A stretch of DNA of 64,000 nt from positions 1-64,000 of the forward strand of contig JALMQS010000412.1 in NCBI GenBank assembly GCA_024734495.1. The letters run 5' to 3'. This document shows positions 36,231-47,519 of the stretch, one piece after another. The notes under the pieces were generated by a model. That model did not search any database. It worked only from the letters and a program-made list of their open reading frames with translations, and was not told where the DNA came from. This DNA comes from Forficula auricularia. Lineage: Eukaryota > Arthropoda > Insecta > Dermaptera > Forficulidae. The number at the start of each line of letters is the position of its first letter. The stretch's first letter is position 1. The position numbers were made by a program, and so were the translations under genes.

Positions 36231-36680
36231 CTAACTCGTCCTGCCAGAGTTTTTAGGTCGACCTCTGCTTCTCTCGCCTGCTTGTTTATTCGTTAAATTT
36301 TTCTTGAGAATCCGGTCTTCGCTCATTCTTTCCACGTGTGTGTACCAATTTTCTCTTCTACATTTGATCCAGTCATCGATCTTTTGAATTCCACATTTTT
36401 CCCTGATGTCTTCACTTCTTTGTTTATCAAACAGCGATAGATCAAGGATTCTTCTGAGGGTCTTCATCTCGGCCGTTTCCAACATCTGCCTAGTTTTGGC
36501 CGTATCTGGTCTTGTTTCGGTCGCGTAGGTCAGGATTGGTCTTATCATAGTCTTATATATTTGCACCTTGGCTTCTGTTCTTAAAAACTTATTCGACCAG
36601 ATTGTGCTATTAACACAACCTGAGATCCTTACGGCTTTAATAGATTGTGTTTTTACTTGTCTATAGATCCTGATGATCAT
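36231..36680 (-). pseudogene. LINE endonuclease-RT C-terminal fragment
   Basis: A 149-codon minus-strand frame contains FLRTEAKVQIYKTMIRPILTY, the post-RT segment typical of RTE/Nimb-like arthropod LINEs, then ETAEMKTLRRIL and WIKCRRENWYTHVERM. The RT core (FADD) is absent, so the copy is 5' truncated. It lies between the foldback element and the repeat at 37195. Confidence 0.8.
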
Positions 36681-37194
36681 TACAATTCAACTACAACAAA
36701 TTAACAAACAAATATCGTATAATAAAATCAATAATAATAGTCTCCAAAATGTTCCATTTTAATATTGAGAAACTACAACTAAATCCAAACAACTTTACGA
36801 TAGGCCAAAGAACAATTTTACTCGAAACTTGCCATATCGTATGAAAGTTTCTCAATTAAAAAGCACACCACCAGACATGCGGCCCAGGGTGAATTCCCTT
36901 TCCACATCGACCGAGGCTCCAAAACATCTGAGATAGGTGAATATTTCCAGCAGCAATCCTGAGAAAGTGCGTTAAAATCGGATAATAATAATAATATAGA
37001 TAATAGCGTATCTTAAACTATTTATTAAATTTCACAATTCAATGTTATCAAATTTTCAAAAATACTAAATATTAATATTTTTGAAAAAGAGATAATTCTT
37101 GAAATATTTTAAGTGTCTGCCAAATTTAACTTTAAAATTCTCTATTTCGTCAGAATATTTTGAAAATATATAATATTATAGAAAAAAATTCAAA

Positions 37195-37430
37195 ATAATG
37201 ATTTGAGAAATAATATTTTGTATGTTTGTTTAAATTTGATGTTGAATAGAGCTTCATCCGTTCTGCATTTATTTAGCTATATAGCAGCCTCGGCAAAAAC
37301 AACAAGTCGGTAACCCAATTGTAAATCTTATTAAATTATTTTTCTTTTATTATAATAAATTAAATAAATTGAAAAATTGTATATAAAAAAGTATGAATTT
37401 TAATGGATACAGAAAGGGTATAAATAATGA
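37195..37430 (+). repeat. Inverted partner of 31400-31605
   Basis: See 31400-31605. The two copies lie head to head about 5.6 kb apart, enclosing the piggyBac-like MITE, a Penelope-type repeat, a foldback and a LINE fragment. Confidence 0.65.
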
Positions 37431-37579
37431 AAAAAATTTAATGATTGTTGAATGTAAATAAATAAACAGAAATTTTTTATAGAATAATCTAGAAACGTTT
37501 ATTAAAAATCCAGACCTTTCAAAGAAATTCTCCCTTTTTCAATGGAAATTTTTAATAAATAGTTGCTTTTTTTTTAAGT

Positions 37580-37775
37580 AATGATAAAACGAGTAGTTGT
37601 ATTGGTTAGGGAACTTGCTTTTGAATCAACCTAAAGCGGATTCAAGCCCAACTCGGTGGAAAATATTTGAACGGAAATAATCTGATCCTTTACACCAATT
37701 TACACACCCATACACATTTCAAGACCAATTTCTAAATGGGCTTTAGTCCTGAAGGACAATAAAAATAAATATATA
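37580..37775 (+). repeat. tRNA-derived SINE
   Basis: An A-box-like TTGGTTAGGGAACTTG is followed about 40 bp later by a B-box-like GCGGATTCAAGCCC. The tail body TTTACACCAATTTACACACC follows and ends in an AATAAA/TAAATA-rich tail. A copy lacking the A box is at 58690-58825 and a tail-like piece is at 16420-16540. The tRNA origin follows from the box pair. Confidence 0.75.
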
Positions 37776-38003
37776 AATATTTTAAAAATAGACATAGATA
37801 CAGATTGTTTTGGAGATGAAATTACAATTCAATGTCTTGAATCTGTGGAGAGGTGTCTCCAAGCATTCCTTGCCACTTAGCATCGTTAGCTCATCAAAGA
37901 AGTGTTTCCCCAAATTCACCTTTAAAATTCTCTACTCCATCAGAATATTTTGCTAATATTATAGAAAAAAAAACTTTTTTCTTTTTTGTAAAAATCTTTA
38001 ATC

Positions 38004-38268
38004 TCATATTTGTGAATTTTGTTCCTTGCAATATTGGTCTATATTAGCACTTTTGAAATTCGTTAATACAATCGGTTCAGAATTTTTTCTTCTTCTTCTG
38101 CAGAGTTTTTTTATGTTTTTAATCCAATATTTTAAATAATTGAGAATAATATTTCTCATTTCACTGTTGCCGAAAAGTGCAAACACCGGTAAATGGAGGC
38201 TGAACCTCCACAAGTAGAGATTGTTGCAGATATCCAACATCGAGATGAGAATAAATCGAAATTTAGTC
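38004..38268 (-). CDS. Receptor exon 6: TM7 and cytoplasmic tail, with stop
   Basis: The acceptor TCTCTATTTCTAG is followed by G, completing the split codon from exon 5, and then 88 codons to TGA at 38004. TM7 contains FRFILISMLDIC and the NPxxY region in the altered form LPVFALFG, followed by the helix-8 like NSEMRNIILNYLKYW. A basic cluster (CRRRRKN) and a short tail end the protein. A duplicated but broken copy is at 59065-59331. Confidence 0.8.
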
Positions 38269-38368
38269 CTAGAAATAGAGAAACATTATTATACAACATA
38301 ATAAATGCGATTATTTCCTACTCATGGATTAAGACATAATTATTATAATATGATGGCTCTCTGTTTAA

Positions 38369-38900
38369 GGAGGTTCTTTCGCGACAATCCACACAAAAAA
38401 TTTAGCCTCGTAACCACTCTATAAATATGAACGGAACTAAAATTTTAGGTTATGTTTTTTTTAACGTGACTGTACCATTCACACAACGAAATCTCTATAT
38501 GGATACACACATACTTGCCGGATCGTATCCAAGCCATTGTTTTTTATATCCTCTCCACTAAAAATAATCCCCCAAATATGTTGTTTTGTTTTTTATCAAA
38601 ACTAAGAGGTAAATAATTTCTATTTTTTTTTTAAGTTACTCCGAATATATTATTCTAACAAATATTAGTTTTTCATCAAGATGGTGAAAGTCCTTCAATT
38701 AAAAAAAATAAAATAATGATCATATCCCCACCCTTTCCCTATCTACCCTATGTTAAAAATGTCATTTTTAATTCCAATTATTTCATGTTTGGTGTGGTAA
38801 ATCGGCTTAAAATTTTAAGAGTATGTGTATTATGCTTTTAAGGACTTATGTTCCAAGTTTCAAAGACTTCTTGAATTTTTGCATTTGTGAAAGAACTACC
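38369..38900. mobile_element. piggyBac-like non-autonomous element 2, with empty site
   Basis: It is flanked by TTAA at 38365-38368 and 38901-38904. The ends are GGAGGTTCTTTCGCG and the inverse GTGAAAGAACTACC. The duplicated locus at about 59430 reads CTGTTTAAGAGAAAT with a single TTAA and no insert, so the insertion postdates the duplication or the duplicate came from an unoccupied allele. The 532-bp body has no transposase. Confidence 0.88.
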
Positions 38901-38953
38901 TTAAGAGAAATCTGTAGGCGTTTGGAAAATCGTCAAAACAGAACCAAAATAAA

Positions 38954-39517
38954 CTGACACGTTCTGATGTGGCCATCCACTTGACTTTACCATACATACT
39001 GGCCCCTTTATTATATTTGATATTTAATAAAATTATTTTTAATCATGTAGGGGAGTGGTTAGTTTTTGCATTTTTAGACTTCTGGGGACCCATTATATAT
39101 ACAAAATTTGGTTGAGTTTGCTCAAATGACCTAGATTTAAATTTTTAACCCCCCTCCACTCCCCTTAATTTTGGCTCGATATGCACCAAAATCTAATCAG
39201 CTCTTAAGTGTGAAATTTGGTTTTGATATTCACACTAGTTTTTGAGCTACCACAAAAATTTCGTAACACACATACTAACAACCAGACTAACAGACAAACA
39301 GACATTTTGACAAAACAGTTATTATCTTGAAAAATATAATTTTTTCGATGTTCACTTATTAGAGATTTTTTGTTGACCGAAATGCCATGATTTCGCCCAA
39401 TTTTTTTTAATCAAAATAGTTACAGCCGTTTTTGAGATATTTCGAAAAAAAGAAGCAAAAAAAACACTTTTTTCATGCACGATTACAATACTTGACCATA
39501 CCCTGTAAGGTAAAGTA
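38954..39517 (+). repeat. Interspersed repeat family A, complete copy with empty site
   Basis: It starts CTGACACGTTCTGATG and ends CCCTGTAAGGTAAAGTA. The start-proximal ACTTTACCATACA is inverted near the end with one change. AAAATAAA lies on both sides (38946-38953 and 39518-39525). The duplicate locus at 59475-59495 lacks the element. There is no coding sequence. Confidence 0.8.
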
Positions 39518-39801
39518 AAAATAAAATTTATTTAGCATATTTAAAACATATTTATCGGTTCAATATCTTCATTGTACAATTATTCCCTTTCAAAATAACC
39601 AGAACGAAATTTTGAAATTAGGCAAAATTTGCTAAATGAAAACAACTTCAATTCGCTATAACTTTTTTGTTTTTCATTCAAAATGATAACACTCTCTTGT
39701 GATTTTCTTAGAAATTTAAAATCAATTTATATGGACAATTTGAATACAATTATATAAAAAAAATATGTATTTAATTAATTTCGTAAAATTTGAAAACTCA
39801 C

Positions 39802-39964
39802 CAGCCGACATCATATGTGGGTACAGAAGAAAAAGTTTCCGGGCTAAATATTGCTAATAATAAAATAATACAAGAACAAGCACCTAATGGCAACATGAGA
39901 ATAGCACAGACGAGAGATAGAAACGCCAGAGGCCAACAGGTGGCTGTCGAAATTTCCACAATTT
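39802..39964 (-). CDS. Receptor exon 5: TM6 and extracellular loop 3
   Basis: The acceptor is TTTTTTTTTACAG and the donor TGGCTG|GTGAGT is near consensus. The exon encodes a long hydrophobic TM6 with the CW-P motif (TATCWPLAFLSLV, then ILMLPLGACSC) and a loop rich in S, P and T (SPETFSSVPTYDVG). It ends in phase 2 (TG), which joins with the first G of exon 6 to make tryptophan. Its 5' phase does not match exon 4 as drawn, so an intervening small exon is likely. Confidence 0.7.
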
Positions 39965-40458
39965 CTGTAAAAAAAAAAATATGGAAAAGCAGCAAGGTGT
40001 CTTTCAAGCATCAAAGTTTATACATTTCAAAATACGTTTATATTAATATTAAAAATACAGGATGTCTCTAAAGTAAACGGCATGTTATGAAACGAGGATT
40101 TCCTATCAAAATAGTAAGAAAAATACGCATCTTATTCATTAATATACGGGGGTGTGGGGGGAGGGCGTATAGAATCGGTTTCTCGAAATTAATATTCAAG
40201 TATTAGGGTCACTTAGGGCTTTGGGTCGGTCAAGCCTTAAGAAGGGCTATAAGAGCCCCATCCCATCTCAATTGGTCCACCAATATCTTTCTTTTTAAAT
40301 AAAATTATGCTAATTCCCGGTAAATTTAATTTAAATATTTATTTTTATTATCATTTGGAATAACATTTTAAACAATTTAAAACATTTTATTGTAACATTT
40401 AACTTAAAATTATTTTTTAATTGTTAAAAACAAGGAAAACATACAAAATCTAAAACCT

Positions 40459-41541
40459 TTACCACTGTGTGACGTCGCCTTTATTTTTAATTACGGCTTG
40501 AATTCTTTTGGGCAACGTACTTATTAAATTTTGACACTCATCTTGAGTGAAAGTATCCCAAATATTTTGATGTTTGTGTTTTAATTCGACTACGTTTCTA
40601 GCTGGTTGTATTCGTAATAGCTTTTTCATTGTGTGCCAAAGAGTTTCTATTGGTGACAAGTCGGGACTGTTTGTCACCCACTCCAAAAGTGGAACATTAT
40701 GATCAGAAAGCCATTTTAGAGATTTTCTTGATGTATGGCAGCCCGTCCCGTCTTGTTGGGACACAAAATTATTATTATTCTGCAATGCATCTGCCATTGT
40801 TGAAAGTAACGATTTTTTTAAAATCTCTAAATATTTATTGTTGTTTACAATTCCATCAATGAAGTGAAGTTTTCCAACACCTCTAGCAGACATTGAACTC
40901 CATACCATACTGAAGCAGGAAATTTTACTTTCTTTTTTAAACAATCTGAATTGAAAGCTTCATTTTTCTGACGAATAACTCTGCTTCGATTGTCCCCAAC
41001 ACAAACTTCAAAACGAGACTCATCACTCCAATGGACACTATTCCATTCATCACTCGTCCAATTAATGTGACTTTTAGCCCCGTTAAGCCGGTTTTTCTTT
41101 TGTTTTAATGTCAAGAGTGGCTTTTTTTTCGCCTAAAAAAAATTAGTAAAATTACAAAAAAAAATTTTGCAATAAGTTGCAATAAAATTACCTTGTAAGT
41201 TTTAAAACCTAACTTAAGGGCTTCTCTATGGCACGTGGATCTTGAAACACTTCGCCCCACAGCATCGCCCCAAAGAACAAATGATTCATCATAGTTCGAA
41301 CGCGTGTTATTTCTAATAATCTTCTTCAATGCCTGTCTATCAGCATCTGATATTTTGGATTTCGACGGATACCGAGGTTTTGTAGCTATTGTACCCGTTG
41401 TTTTATAAACTCGAATAATATTCCTGACAGTAAACTTTGATAAATTAACTAGATCGCTAATTTCCACGTTTGATTCCCTTTTTAAATAAATTGATAATAA
41501 TTGAGCGAATTTTTTTTATCAACAACCTTTCCACGAGTCAT
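40459..41541 (-). pseudogene. Tc1-type transposase (DD34E), broken, with a 59-bp intron
   Basis: On the minus strand a start at 41541 (MTRGKVVDKK) is followed by frameshifts, then a helix-turn-helix (SDLVNLSKFTVRNII). The catalytic core follows: first Asp in VHWSDESRF, second in SQQDGTGCHTS, Glu in SPDLSPIETLW. There are 34 residues between the second Asp and the Glu, as in Tc1. The protein ends NKGDVTQW at 40459. A GT-AG intron at 41133-41191 restores the frame between KLGFKTYK and AKKKPLLTLKQ. A single-base shift near 40925 and changes near 41470-41520 inactivate the gene. Confidence 0.88.
41133..41191 (-). other. 59-bp spliceosomal intron inside the transposase
   Basis: On the minus strand it begins GTAATTTTATTGC and ends with a T-rich tract TTTTTTTAG. 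Its length is not a multiple of three, and its removal exactly aligns the open frames on each side at a position conserved in Tc1 proteins (YKA+KKPLLT). Confidence 0.75.
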
Positions 41542-42029
41542 TTTTACTAATAATAAACAAAACAAACTTTCTTTTTGTTGGAAAAAGGCAAAGCCTACTT
41601 GATTATTTCACATATTCAAAGATTCTTAAAAAAAATCGTGAAAAGCAAAGAACTATTTTTATATAAAAATATGTTTTTAACAATTAAAAAATAATTTTAA
41701 GTTAAATGTTTTAAATTGTTTAAAATGTTGTTCCAAATGATAATAAAGATAAATATTTAAATTAAATTTACCGTTAATTAGCATAATTTTATTTAAAAAT
41801 AAAAAATATTGGTGGACCAATTGAAATGGGACGGGGCTCGTAATAGTAGGTGTTCAGAAATAACATGGTTCGATATTAAAAAATGTACGCGGCCTTCAAA
41901 ACTTGTAAACACCTATACAAAATAAACTAAAGAAGTTTTATCATCGCGTAATAGCCGGCTCAGAATCAAACAACTTTTGTTTCAAACATCATTCTCTATC
42001 TCAAACATTAAAAGAGTTCGACTTTGGGG

Positions 42030-42480
42030 CCGTCCATAAATTAAGTCACACAGTAAGGGCCTCCAGATTTGTGGCAAAAATGTGACAGGGGGGCCATGGG
42101 ATCTTAATAAGTGTGATGTCAAAAAAGTCAAATTAAAATTTTTTTAAATATAATTTTTAGATTTCAGGTTATTATTATCCCAACCTGAAAATGTTGATAA
42201 AATAAATCTAGACAAAAAATTGTAAGCAAACAATTTTTAGCAAAAACACTTAATTTTTTTTTTCAAATAAATAAACCCTTTTTCTTATAATCAAGGATTC
42301 ATTCACTGAAGATATTTGTTTGTTTATAAATATTTAATTATTATTTTTTCAACAAAAACTAATTTGTTTAAGATAATAGGTTTATTATTATGGGATATAA
42401 AAGGGACGTGACAATACAGGGGGACTCAATGAAAATGTGACAGATTGTGACACAAAGGGAGGGTGGTGTCTAAATCTTTC
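42030..42480 (+). repeat. Unclassified repeat with GGCCGTCCATAAATTA start
   Basis: It starts GGGGCCGTCCATAAATTA and AGTCACAC, a terminus frequent in arthropod MITEs, and ends in a region with GTGACAGATTGTGACAC. A clear inverted right end is not seen, so the copy is probably truncated. Confidence 0.45.
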
Positions 42481-42764
42481 CTTCACTCCACTAGGAAATT
42501 TGTTAATTTTATATACTTAGTCAGAACTTTGAGTAGTAAATTTCTCAATGATATAAGTGAGGGTACTCAATTATACTTGATAATATCATTTTTTTTAATA
42601 CTCTTGATTGTCATTGAGAGTTTTGACATAGTATATTCGGACCCCTAAATAGATTATATTCTTGTGTTAACTGGTTTCTTATAAAAAATGCTCGCTTATA
42701 AACTTGTCGTTTACCTTTGAGACACACCATGTGTAGTGAAAAAACTAAAATCAAAATTTTGAAA

Positions 42765-43866
42765 TGGCCGTATCCGGAATAGTTGCCTAATACAAAGTCT
42801 ATTTATAATACAAAAACTCAGCTAAAATTCTATCTTAAGTGTATATTGCGCCGGATCGTCGCGAATGCACTTTTGACGCTGACAGATGATTTCTCTCTGA
42901 AAATCACCGAAATAATGCACATTACACAAGCTGGAAATGTTATAACATTAAGCATTCCGATGCTAAATTTTTGAGGGACTAAAAACTTCGAAAATTGTGG
43001 ACTTTTTTCATATTTTGCTTATAACCCGAAAATCATGCGTCCTACAGAAAATTTTACTCTTATCAAAATGAAAGAGCATAACATTACGCGTCGAATAATC
43101 TACTTATAAAGTTAAAATTGCTTCAGCCGTTTAGCCACAACCGATCGTCAAAATAGGCAATTTTTACTAAAGTGAATTATGGTCATTAGGTGATCACAAG
43201 AAACATCTCTTCAAATTTTTGCATCGCTGACCCCCAGAATTGTTACCAATTGGCTAAAAACGAGATTGGCAATCATTCATCTTAATTGGACAACGGTAAC
43301 CCGTGCCGCAATGAGGTTGAAAAAATTGCAGTTTTTCATTCATAAAATGAAAACCACTCATCCTAGAAACTTGATTCTTGTCTCATTTTCTAAGAAATTT
43401 TGTTGTCTTGAAGTTTTATTTGAGCCACTTTTTTGTTAAAACTTTTAGATTTGAAGATATCCAGAATTTTCCAAGACAGGACATGATCCGACCTTATTGC
43501 GGCACGGGTTACCGTTGTCCAATTAAGATGAAACTTTGCCAATCTCATTTTTTAGCCAATTGGCAACTATTATGGGGGTCAGTATTGAAATTCGAAGAGT
43601 GGTTTCTTGTGATCACATTATGAGAATAATTCACTTTTACGCAAAGTTTGTAAAACTTGCCTATCTTTGACGATCGATTGAGACTAAACGGCTAAACTGA
43701 TTTTAACTTTTCAGTAGATTATTCATTTCGATTTATAAGCAAAAATTTGAAAAAAGTCCCAAATTTTCGTTGTGGCAAAGGGGCACCTTAAGATTGCATC
43801 GTAGGAAGTTCAAATTTCACACCCATGATTACACTTATAGGTGGCAACTTTTCCGCATACGGCCTA
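42765..43866. mobile_element. Foldback element, family C
   Basis: The left end GGCCGTATCCGGAATAGTTG is inverted at 43846-43865. Arms carry GACGATCGATTG/CGATCGTC and GGTAACCCGTGCCGCAAT with inverses. The core CATAAAATGAAAACCACTCA is shared with the other family C foldbacks. It ends about 90 bp from receptor exon 4. Confidence 0.85.
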
Positions 43867-43954
43867 ATAAATTGAGCAAAAATTTTTGGGGTGGGGCTTT
43901 TTTCGCTCCACCCTAATGTGTAGACAGGAATGGATAGATAGATGTCTGTGATAC

Positions 43955-44147
43955 TTAATTTGATTGTCGAATTGTCGTTGTCTAATTTTCAATAGACAGT
44001 AGATGATGAAATTGCCAAGGAGCGTGAGGATGGCCGGAATCCAAGTGAACATCGCCATATGACTTGCATACACTATTCGGCTTCTCTTATACGAGTTTGG
44101 CAAATAATCACACTGTTTGAAATTGAAAGGACTCACCGGCTCATAAG
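43955..44147 (-). CDS. Receptor exon 4: extracellular loop 2 and TM5
   Basis: The acceptor TTCCTCGGCAG leads into two bases that complete the codon split at the end of exon 3. The exon encodes extracellular loop 2 with its cysteine (NFKQCDYLPN), then TM5 (MAMFTWIPAILTLLGNFII) and a basic start of loop 3 (KIRQRQFDNQIK). The chosen donor is AA|GTATCA at 43954. A perfect GTGAGT at 44136-44131 inside the exon is a strong decoy donor, but using it would remove TM5. Confidence 0.7.
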
Positions 44148-44221
44148 CTGCCGAGGAAAGAAAAAAATTATTATCCTATTTCTTATATTGATGCTTTGAT
44201 GCAGTGACAGAAGATGGTTAA

Positions 44222-45215
44222 ACAAAACGGGCAAAAGACTAGAAATAGCTTTGAATTCATGCACCCGCTATGTCTTAAATCAAAAACCACCTAGCCATCT
44301 TTCGGACCAGGATAAAAAACTTATTTTAAATAGAATCTTTCTAAATTTTAAGCTTGCCGGTGTTGTGAGATTATTTATAAGCTATTAAATTCTGATAAAT
44401 TCATTTGCCTATCTTAGTTAGAAAATCTATTTGTCGTCGGTCGCTCCACCAGGAAGACAACGCTAGTGCAGGTGCACTATAAAACTAAGCACTTGTTTCA
44501 TTCCTTCAAATTGGCGGGTGCAAGGCTTTGGAATGAACTTCCATCCATATTTCATGCAAACCCGACTCTTGGTACTCCAAGGGCGGATCCAGGGGGGGCG
44601 GAGGGGGCGACCGTCCCCCATAGAGGCCCGTGCCTGGAGGGAGTGCAACACGTGCGTCGCACGCAGAGGCCAAAAACGGCGGCCAAATCGACAGGGAATT
44701 TATAACAATTTTTTTATTTTTATTTTTATTTTAATGAACTTAAAATATGAGATATGAAATTTGTAAAAAATTTGAAAAAAAACATTTATTTTTTTAAAAA
44801 ATTTTAAAATTGAAAATAAAGTTCTATGTGTGTGGGGGGCGTCTCTGACCCCCCCCCCCCCCGCTTGGTCAATTCGATCGCGACATACTTTCGAGATAAA
44901 AAGTAGATCTTATATACATCGGGTAACTTATATACATTCTTCTCTCCCCCCCCATAAAAAATTCCTGGATCCGCCCTTGTGGTACTCTCAGGTCTTCATT
45001 CTTTATGGATCCCAATAACTGATACTCCTTACTCTTATTTCCTTTATGTCTTCTAATCTTTCTCTACTTTTTTTTTCTCTTCTTCCCCTTCAAAATTTGT
45101 GTATTGGTGAACTCTTTTGCCAAATGTATAAACATCTAGGTGGGACCTAAGGTCCTATATATGTTTGTATACTTTGTGAAATAAATAAAAAAAACTAAAA
45201 CTAAAAACAATTACG
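44222..45215 (+). pseudogene. Jockey-like LINE 3' end, split by a hAT MITE
   Basis: The plus strand encodes decayed RT C-terminus (LNSCTRYVLNQ, FKLAGARLWNELPSI), with stops and shifts upstream. The frame resumes after the MITE with SSFFMDPNN and a stop. A 3'UTR and AATAAATAAA-rich tail run to about 45215. The MITE sits at 44578-44979. It lies in the intron between receptor exons 3 and 4, on the opposite strand. Confidence 0.8.
44578..44979. mobile_element. Non-autonomous hAT MITE, 402 bp
   Basis: It has a perfect 16-bp terminal inverted repeat CAAGGGCGGATCCAGG and a perfect 8-bp target duplication TGGTACTC at 44570-44577 and 44980-44987. The terminus is the classical CAxGGGCGGATCC hAT type. 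Runs of G and C lie just inside both ends. It interrupts the last codons of the LINE frame. Confidence 0.95.
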
Positions 45216-45237
45216 TGATCGATATAGAGATTTAATT

Positions 45238-46517
45238 ATACTGGGTGTTTCACAGAACTCGTTCATTAAAAGTTTTCATGGAAGGAGTTGAGAGAAAATT
45301 TTGAACTTTGACATATTTATATTTTGGAATATGCTCTTTTTATTTTAAATAAATTATTAACAATTTTTAGACTCTTTCTGCTTTGCTGCAATCGCTATCA
45401 ACTTTCTTATTTTCTATGGAACCCCCCAAATATTTTTGCATCATTCGATTAAGTGTTAAAAACTAAGATGAATTTGTATAATGCACTTGATGTCTAAAAT
45501 TTATAATTTCTGAATTATTTTAGATATTTTGTAAAATCTACCAATTTAGCGTTCATTTCTAAAATTAATAATAATTAAACTATTTTTGTAGAATTAATTT
45601 GATCAATCAGAACTCTTAATAGACATTGAAGAATCTTATTCTAATCGTAAAATTCTTAAATTTTTCAACTGCATTATAATAATCGTTTATTTCGAAAATC
45701 AAATAGTTGTCAATATCATATTTTCTCAAATGGAACATGGCATAAATTTTACAATTTTTGAATTCTACATAAAAATTCAATAGAAGTTTATTAAATATTC
45801 CTATACCTAAAATGAATAGTTTTTTAAATAAAATATTTTAAATTTCACCTCGTCTAGATCTTAATTATTTATACATAAGAAATATGATCTAGACGAGTGA
45901 AATTTAAAATATTTTTTATTTAAAAAAACTATTCATTTTAGGTATAGGGAATATTTAATAAACTTATATTGAATTTTTATGTAGAATTCAAAAATTGTAA
46001 AATTTATGCAATGTTCCATTTGAAAAAAATGAGTATTGACAACTATTTGATTTTCAAAAATAAACGATTATTATAGTCATCCTGGATAAAAAAATTTGAA
46101 TTTTTACGATTAAGTAAGATTCTTCCAATGTCTAATTAAGAGTTCTGATTGATCAAATTAATTCTACAAACAATAGTTTAATTATTATTAATTTTTAAAG
46201 ATGAACGCTAAATTGGTAGATTTTACAAACTATCTAAAATAACTCAGAAATTATAAATTTTAGACATCAAGTGCATTATACAAAATCATCTTAGTTTTTA
46301 ACACTTAATCTAATGATGCAAAAATATTTGGGGGGTTCCATAGAAAATAAGAAAGTTGATAGCGATTGCGGCAAAGCAGAAAGTGTCCAAAAGTTGTTAA
46401 TAATTTATTTAAAAAGAGCATATTCCAAAACATAAATATGTCAAAGTTCAAAATTTTCTCTCAACTCCCTCCATGAAAACTTTTAATGAACGAGTTCTGT
46501 AGAAAACCCTGTATATC
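45238..46517. mobile_element. Foldback element with about 630-bp arms and almost no loop
   Basis: The left end CTGGGTGTTTCACAGAACTC is inverted at the right (GAGTTCTGTAGAAAACCCTG). The two arms meet around 45870-45890 (CTAGATCTTAATTATTTATA ... ATATGATCTAGA). Pairing appears above 90 percent by eye. It lies in the receptor intron 3. Confidence 0.9.
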
Positions 46518-46665
46518 AATTTTTTCTAGGAAAATTGCATTTCTATGGCCCACTAGCTGTGACGTCACGTTTTGCCAGCCGAGACCTTCGACAATACCCT
46601 CTATATCTATACCAACTATCCGCCACTGCTTTGAAGAATGTAATATTTTATTGACTGACCCTTAC

Positions 46666-46882
46666 TGAAATAGGAGCGGAGAGAGGTGAGAAGGAGACTG
46701 AGTAGGCAGACGGCGACGACGAGGATCCCGGCCAGTCTTTTGGAGGCTCCTCTTTGATGGCAGGCGAAGGGCCTGGCGACGGCCACCACGCGTACCGCCG
46801 TTATCAACACCACCAGCCACGCAGAAATCAGATTCACAGAATTCGAAAGCAGCCCGTACAGGCAACACAGCCAGAAATTATT
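46666..46882 (-). CDS. Receptor exon 3: TM3, loop 2, TM4
   Basis: The exon encodes the TM3 disulfide cysteine (WLCCLYG). Twenty-five residues later comes the arginine of the DRY position in the form AVRVV, followed by AVARPF at the start of loop 2. The basic loop CHQRGASKRLAG and a hydrophobic TM4 (ILVVAVCLLSLLL) follow. It ends TTTCA|GTAAGG, phase 1. The sequence-best acceptor (TTTGCGCAG) puts the start at 46882 in phase 0. The weaker acceptor at 46909-46910 would extend the exon to 46908 and restore phase with exon 2, adding nine residues to extracellular loop 1. DRY is changed to VRV, an unusual feature. Confidence 0.75.
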
Positions 46883-47059
46883 CTGCGCAAATAATAAATA
46901 ATTTGACACTTAGATGGTTGAGTAAATGAACCTTGCAAAATTCATAGGATTTTATTAAATAATTATGCCACTGTTAATTTTACAAATCTAGAAATTATTT
47001 TGTTAAATTTTCTCCTCAGAGAGAGACAGACTGGTAGAAATTTTAATTGAGAAGTGATG

Positions 47060-47400
47060 CTAAGGCAACCGCAAGGATAGTGGAAAAATTCTCTCGAATA
47101 GATAGATAGAATAGATAATAACAATAAAATACGGAAAGAGACAGACAGACATATAGACAGGAATTTTGTTGAGGGTGTTTTAGTTCATAACTTTGCTTGA
47201 AACGTGTGCAACCAAAATTTGGCTTGATTTGGACCAATGTACAGACAAAACCTCAATTTTATATATATACGAGCAGTACCCGGCGTGCCTACGGCACGCC
47301 CGGCACCGCTCGTCTCTCCGCAGGTGGCCCTGGCGGGCAGCGTCTCGAGATGTGATTATTAGCTGTCCGTAATTATATGTTTTGAAAAAAATATTTTTTT
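47060..47400. repeat. Repeat remnants with GGCGTGCC-TAC-GGCACGCC hairpin
   Basis: A perfect 8-bp stem GGCGTGCC/GGCACGCC lies at about 47283-47301 after a TA-run and GAGCAGTACCC. The preceding 47130-47165 carries GACAGACAGACATATAGACAG. Similar words bound the repeat at 53990-54725, so these are probably fragments of one dispersed family. Confidence 0.5.
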
Positions 47401-47519
47401 GAATAATGAATTTTGATCAAAGAAAGATTAAAAAATATCAGTAAATGCTTTATAAATACTTTATTAGAGCATACAACCATTTCTCTCGAAGTTCCCGATC
47501 GGTTGGAAACCTATTTCAT

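Larger units (their letters stand above)
40250..41843. mobile_element. Tc1-type transposon with about 195-bp TIRs
   Basis: TA flanks both ends (40248-40249 and 41844-41845). The terminal repeats (AGAGCCCCATCCCATCTCAA / TTGAAATGGGACGGGGCTC) are inverted for about 195 bp. The element holds a single broken transposase gene. It lies in the intron between receptor exons 4 and 5. Confidence 0.9.

Noticed and set aside
44131..44136. Perfect GTGAGT donor inside receptor exon 4
   Set aside because: Using it would delete TM5, and downstream sequence is clearly coding.
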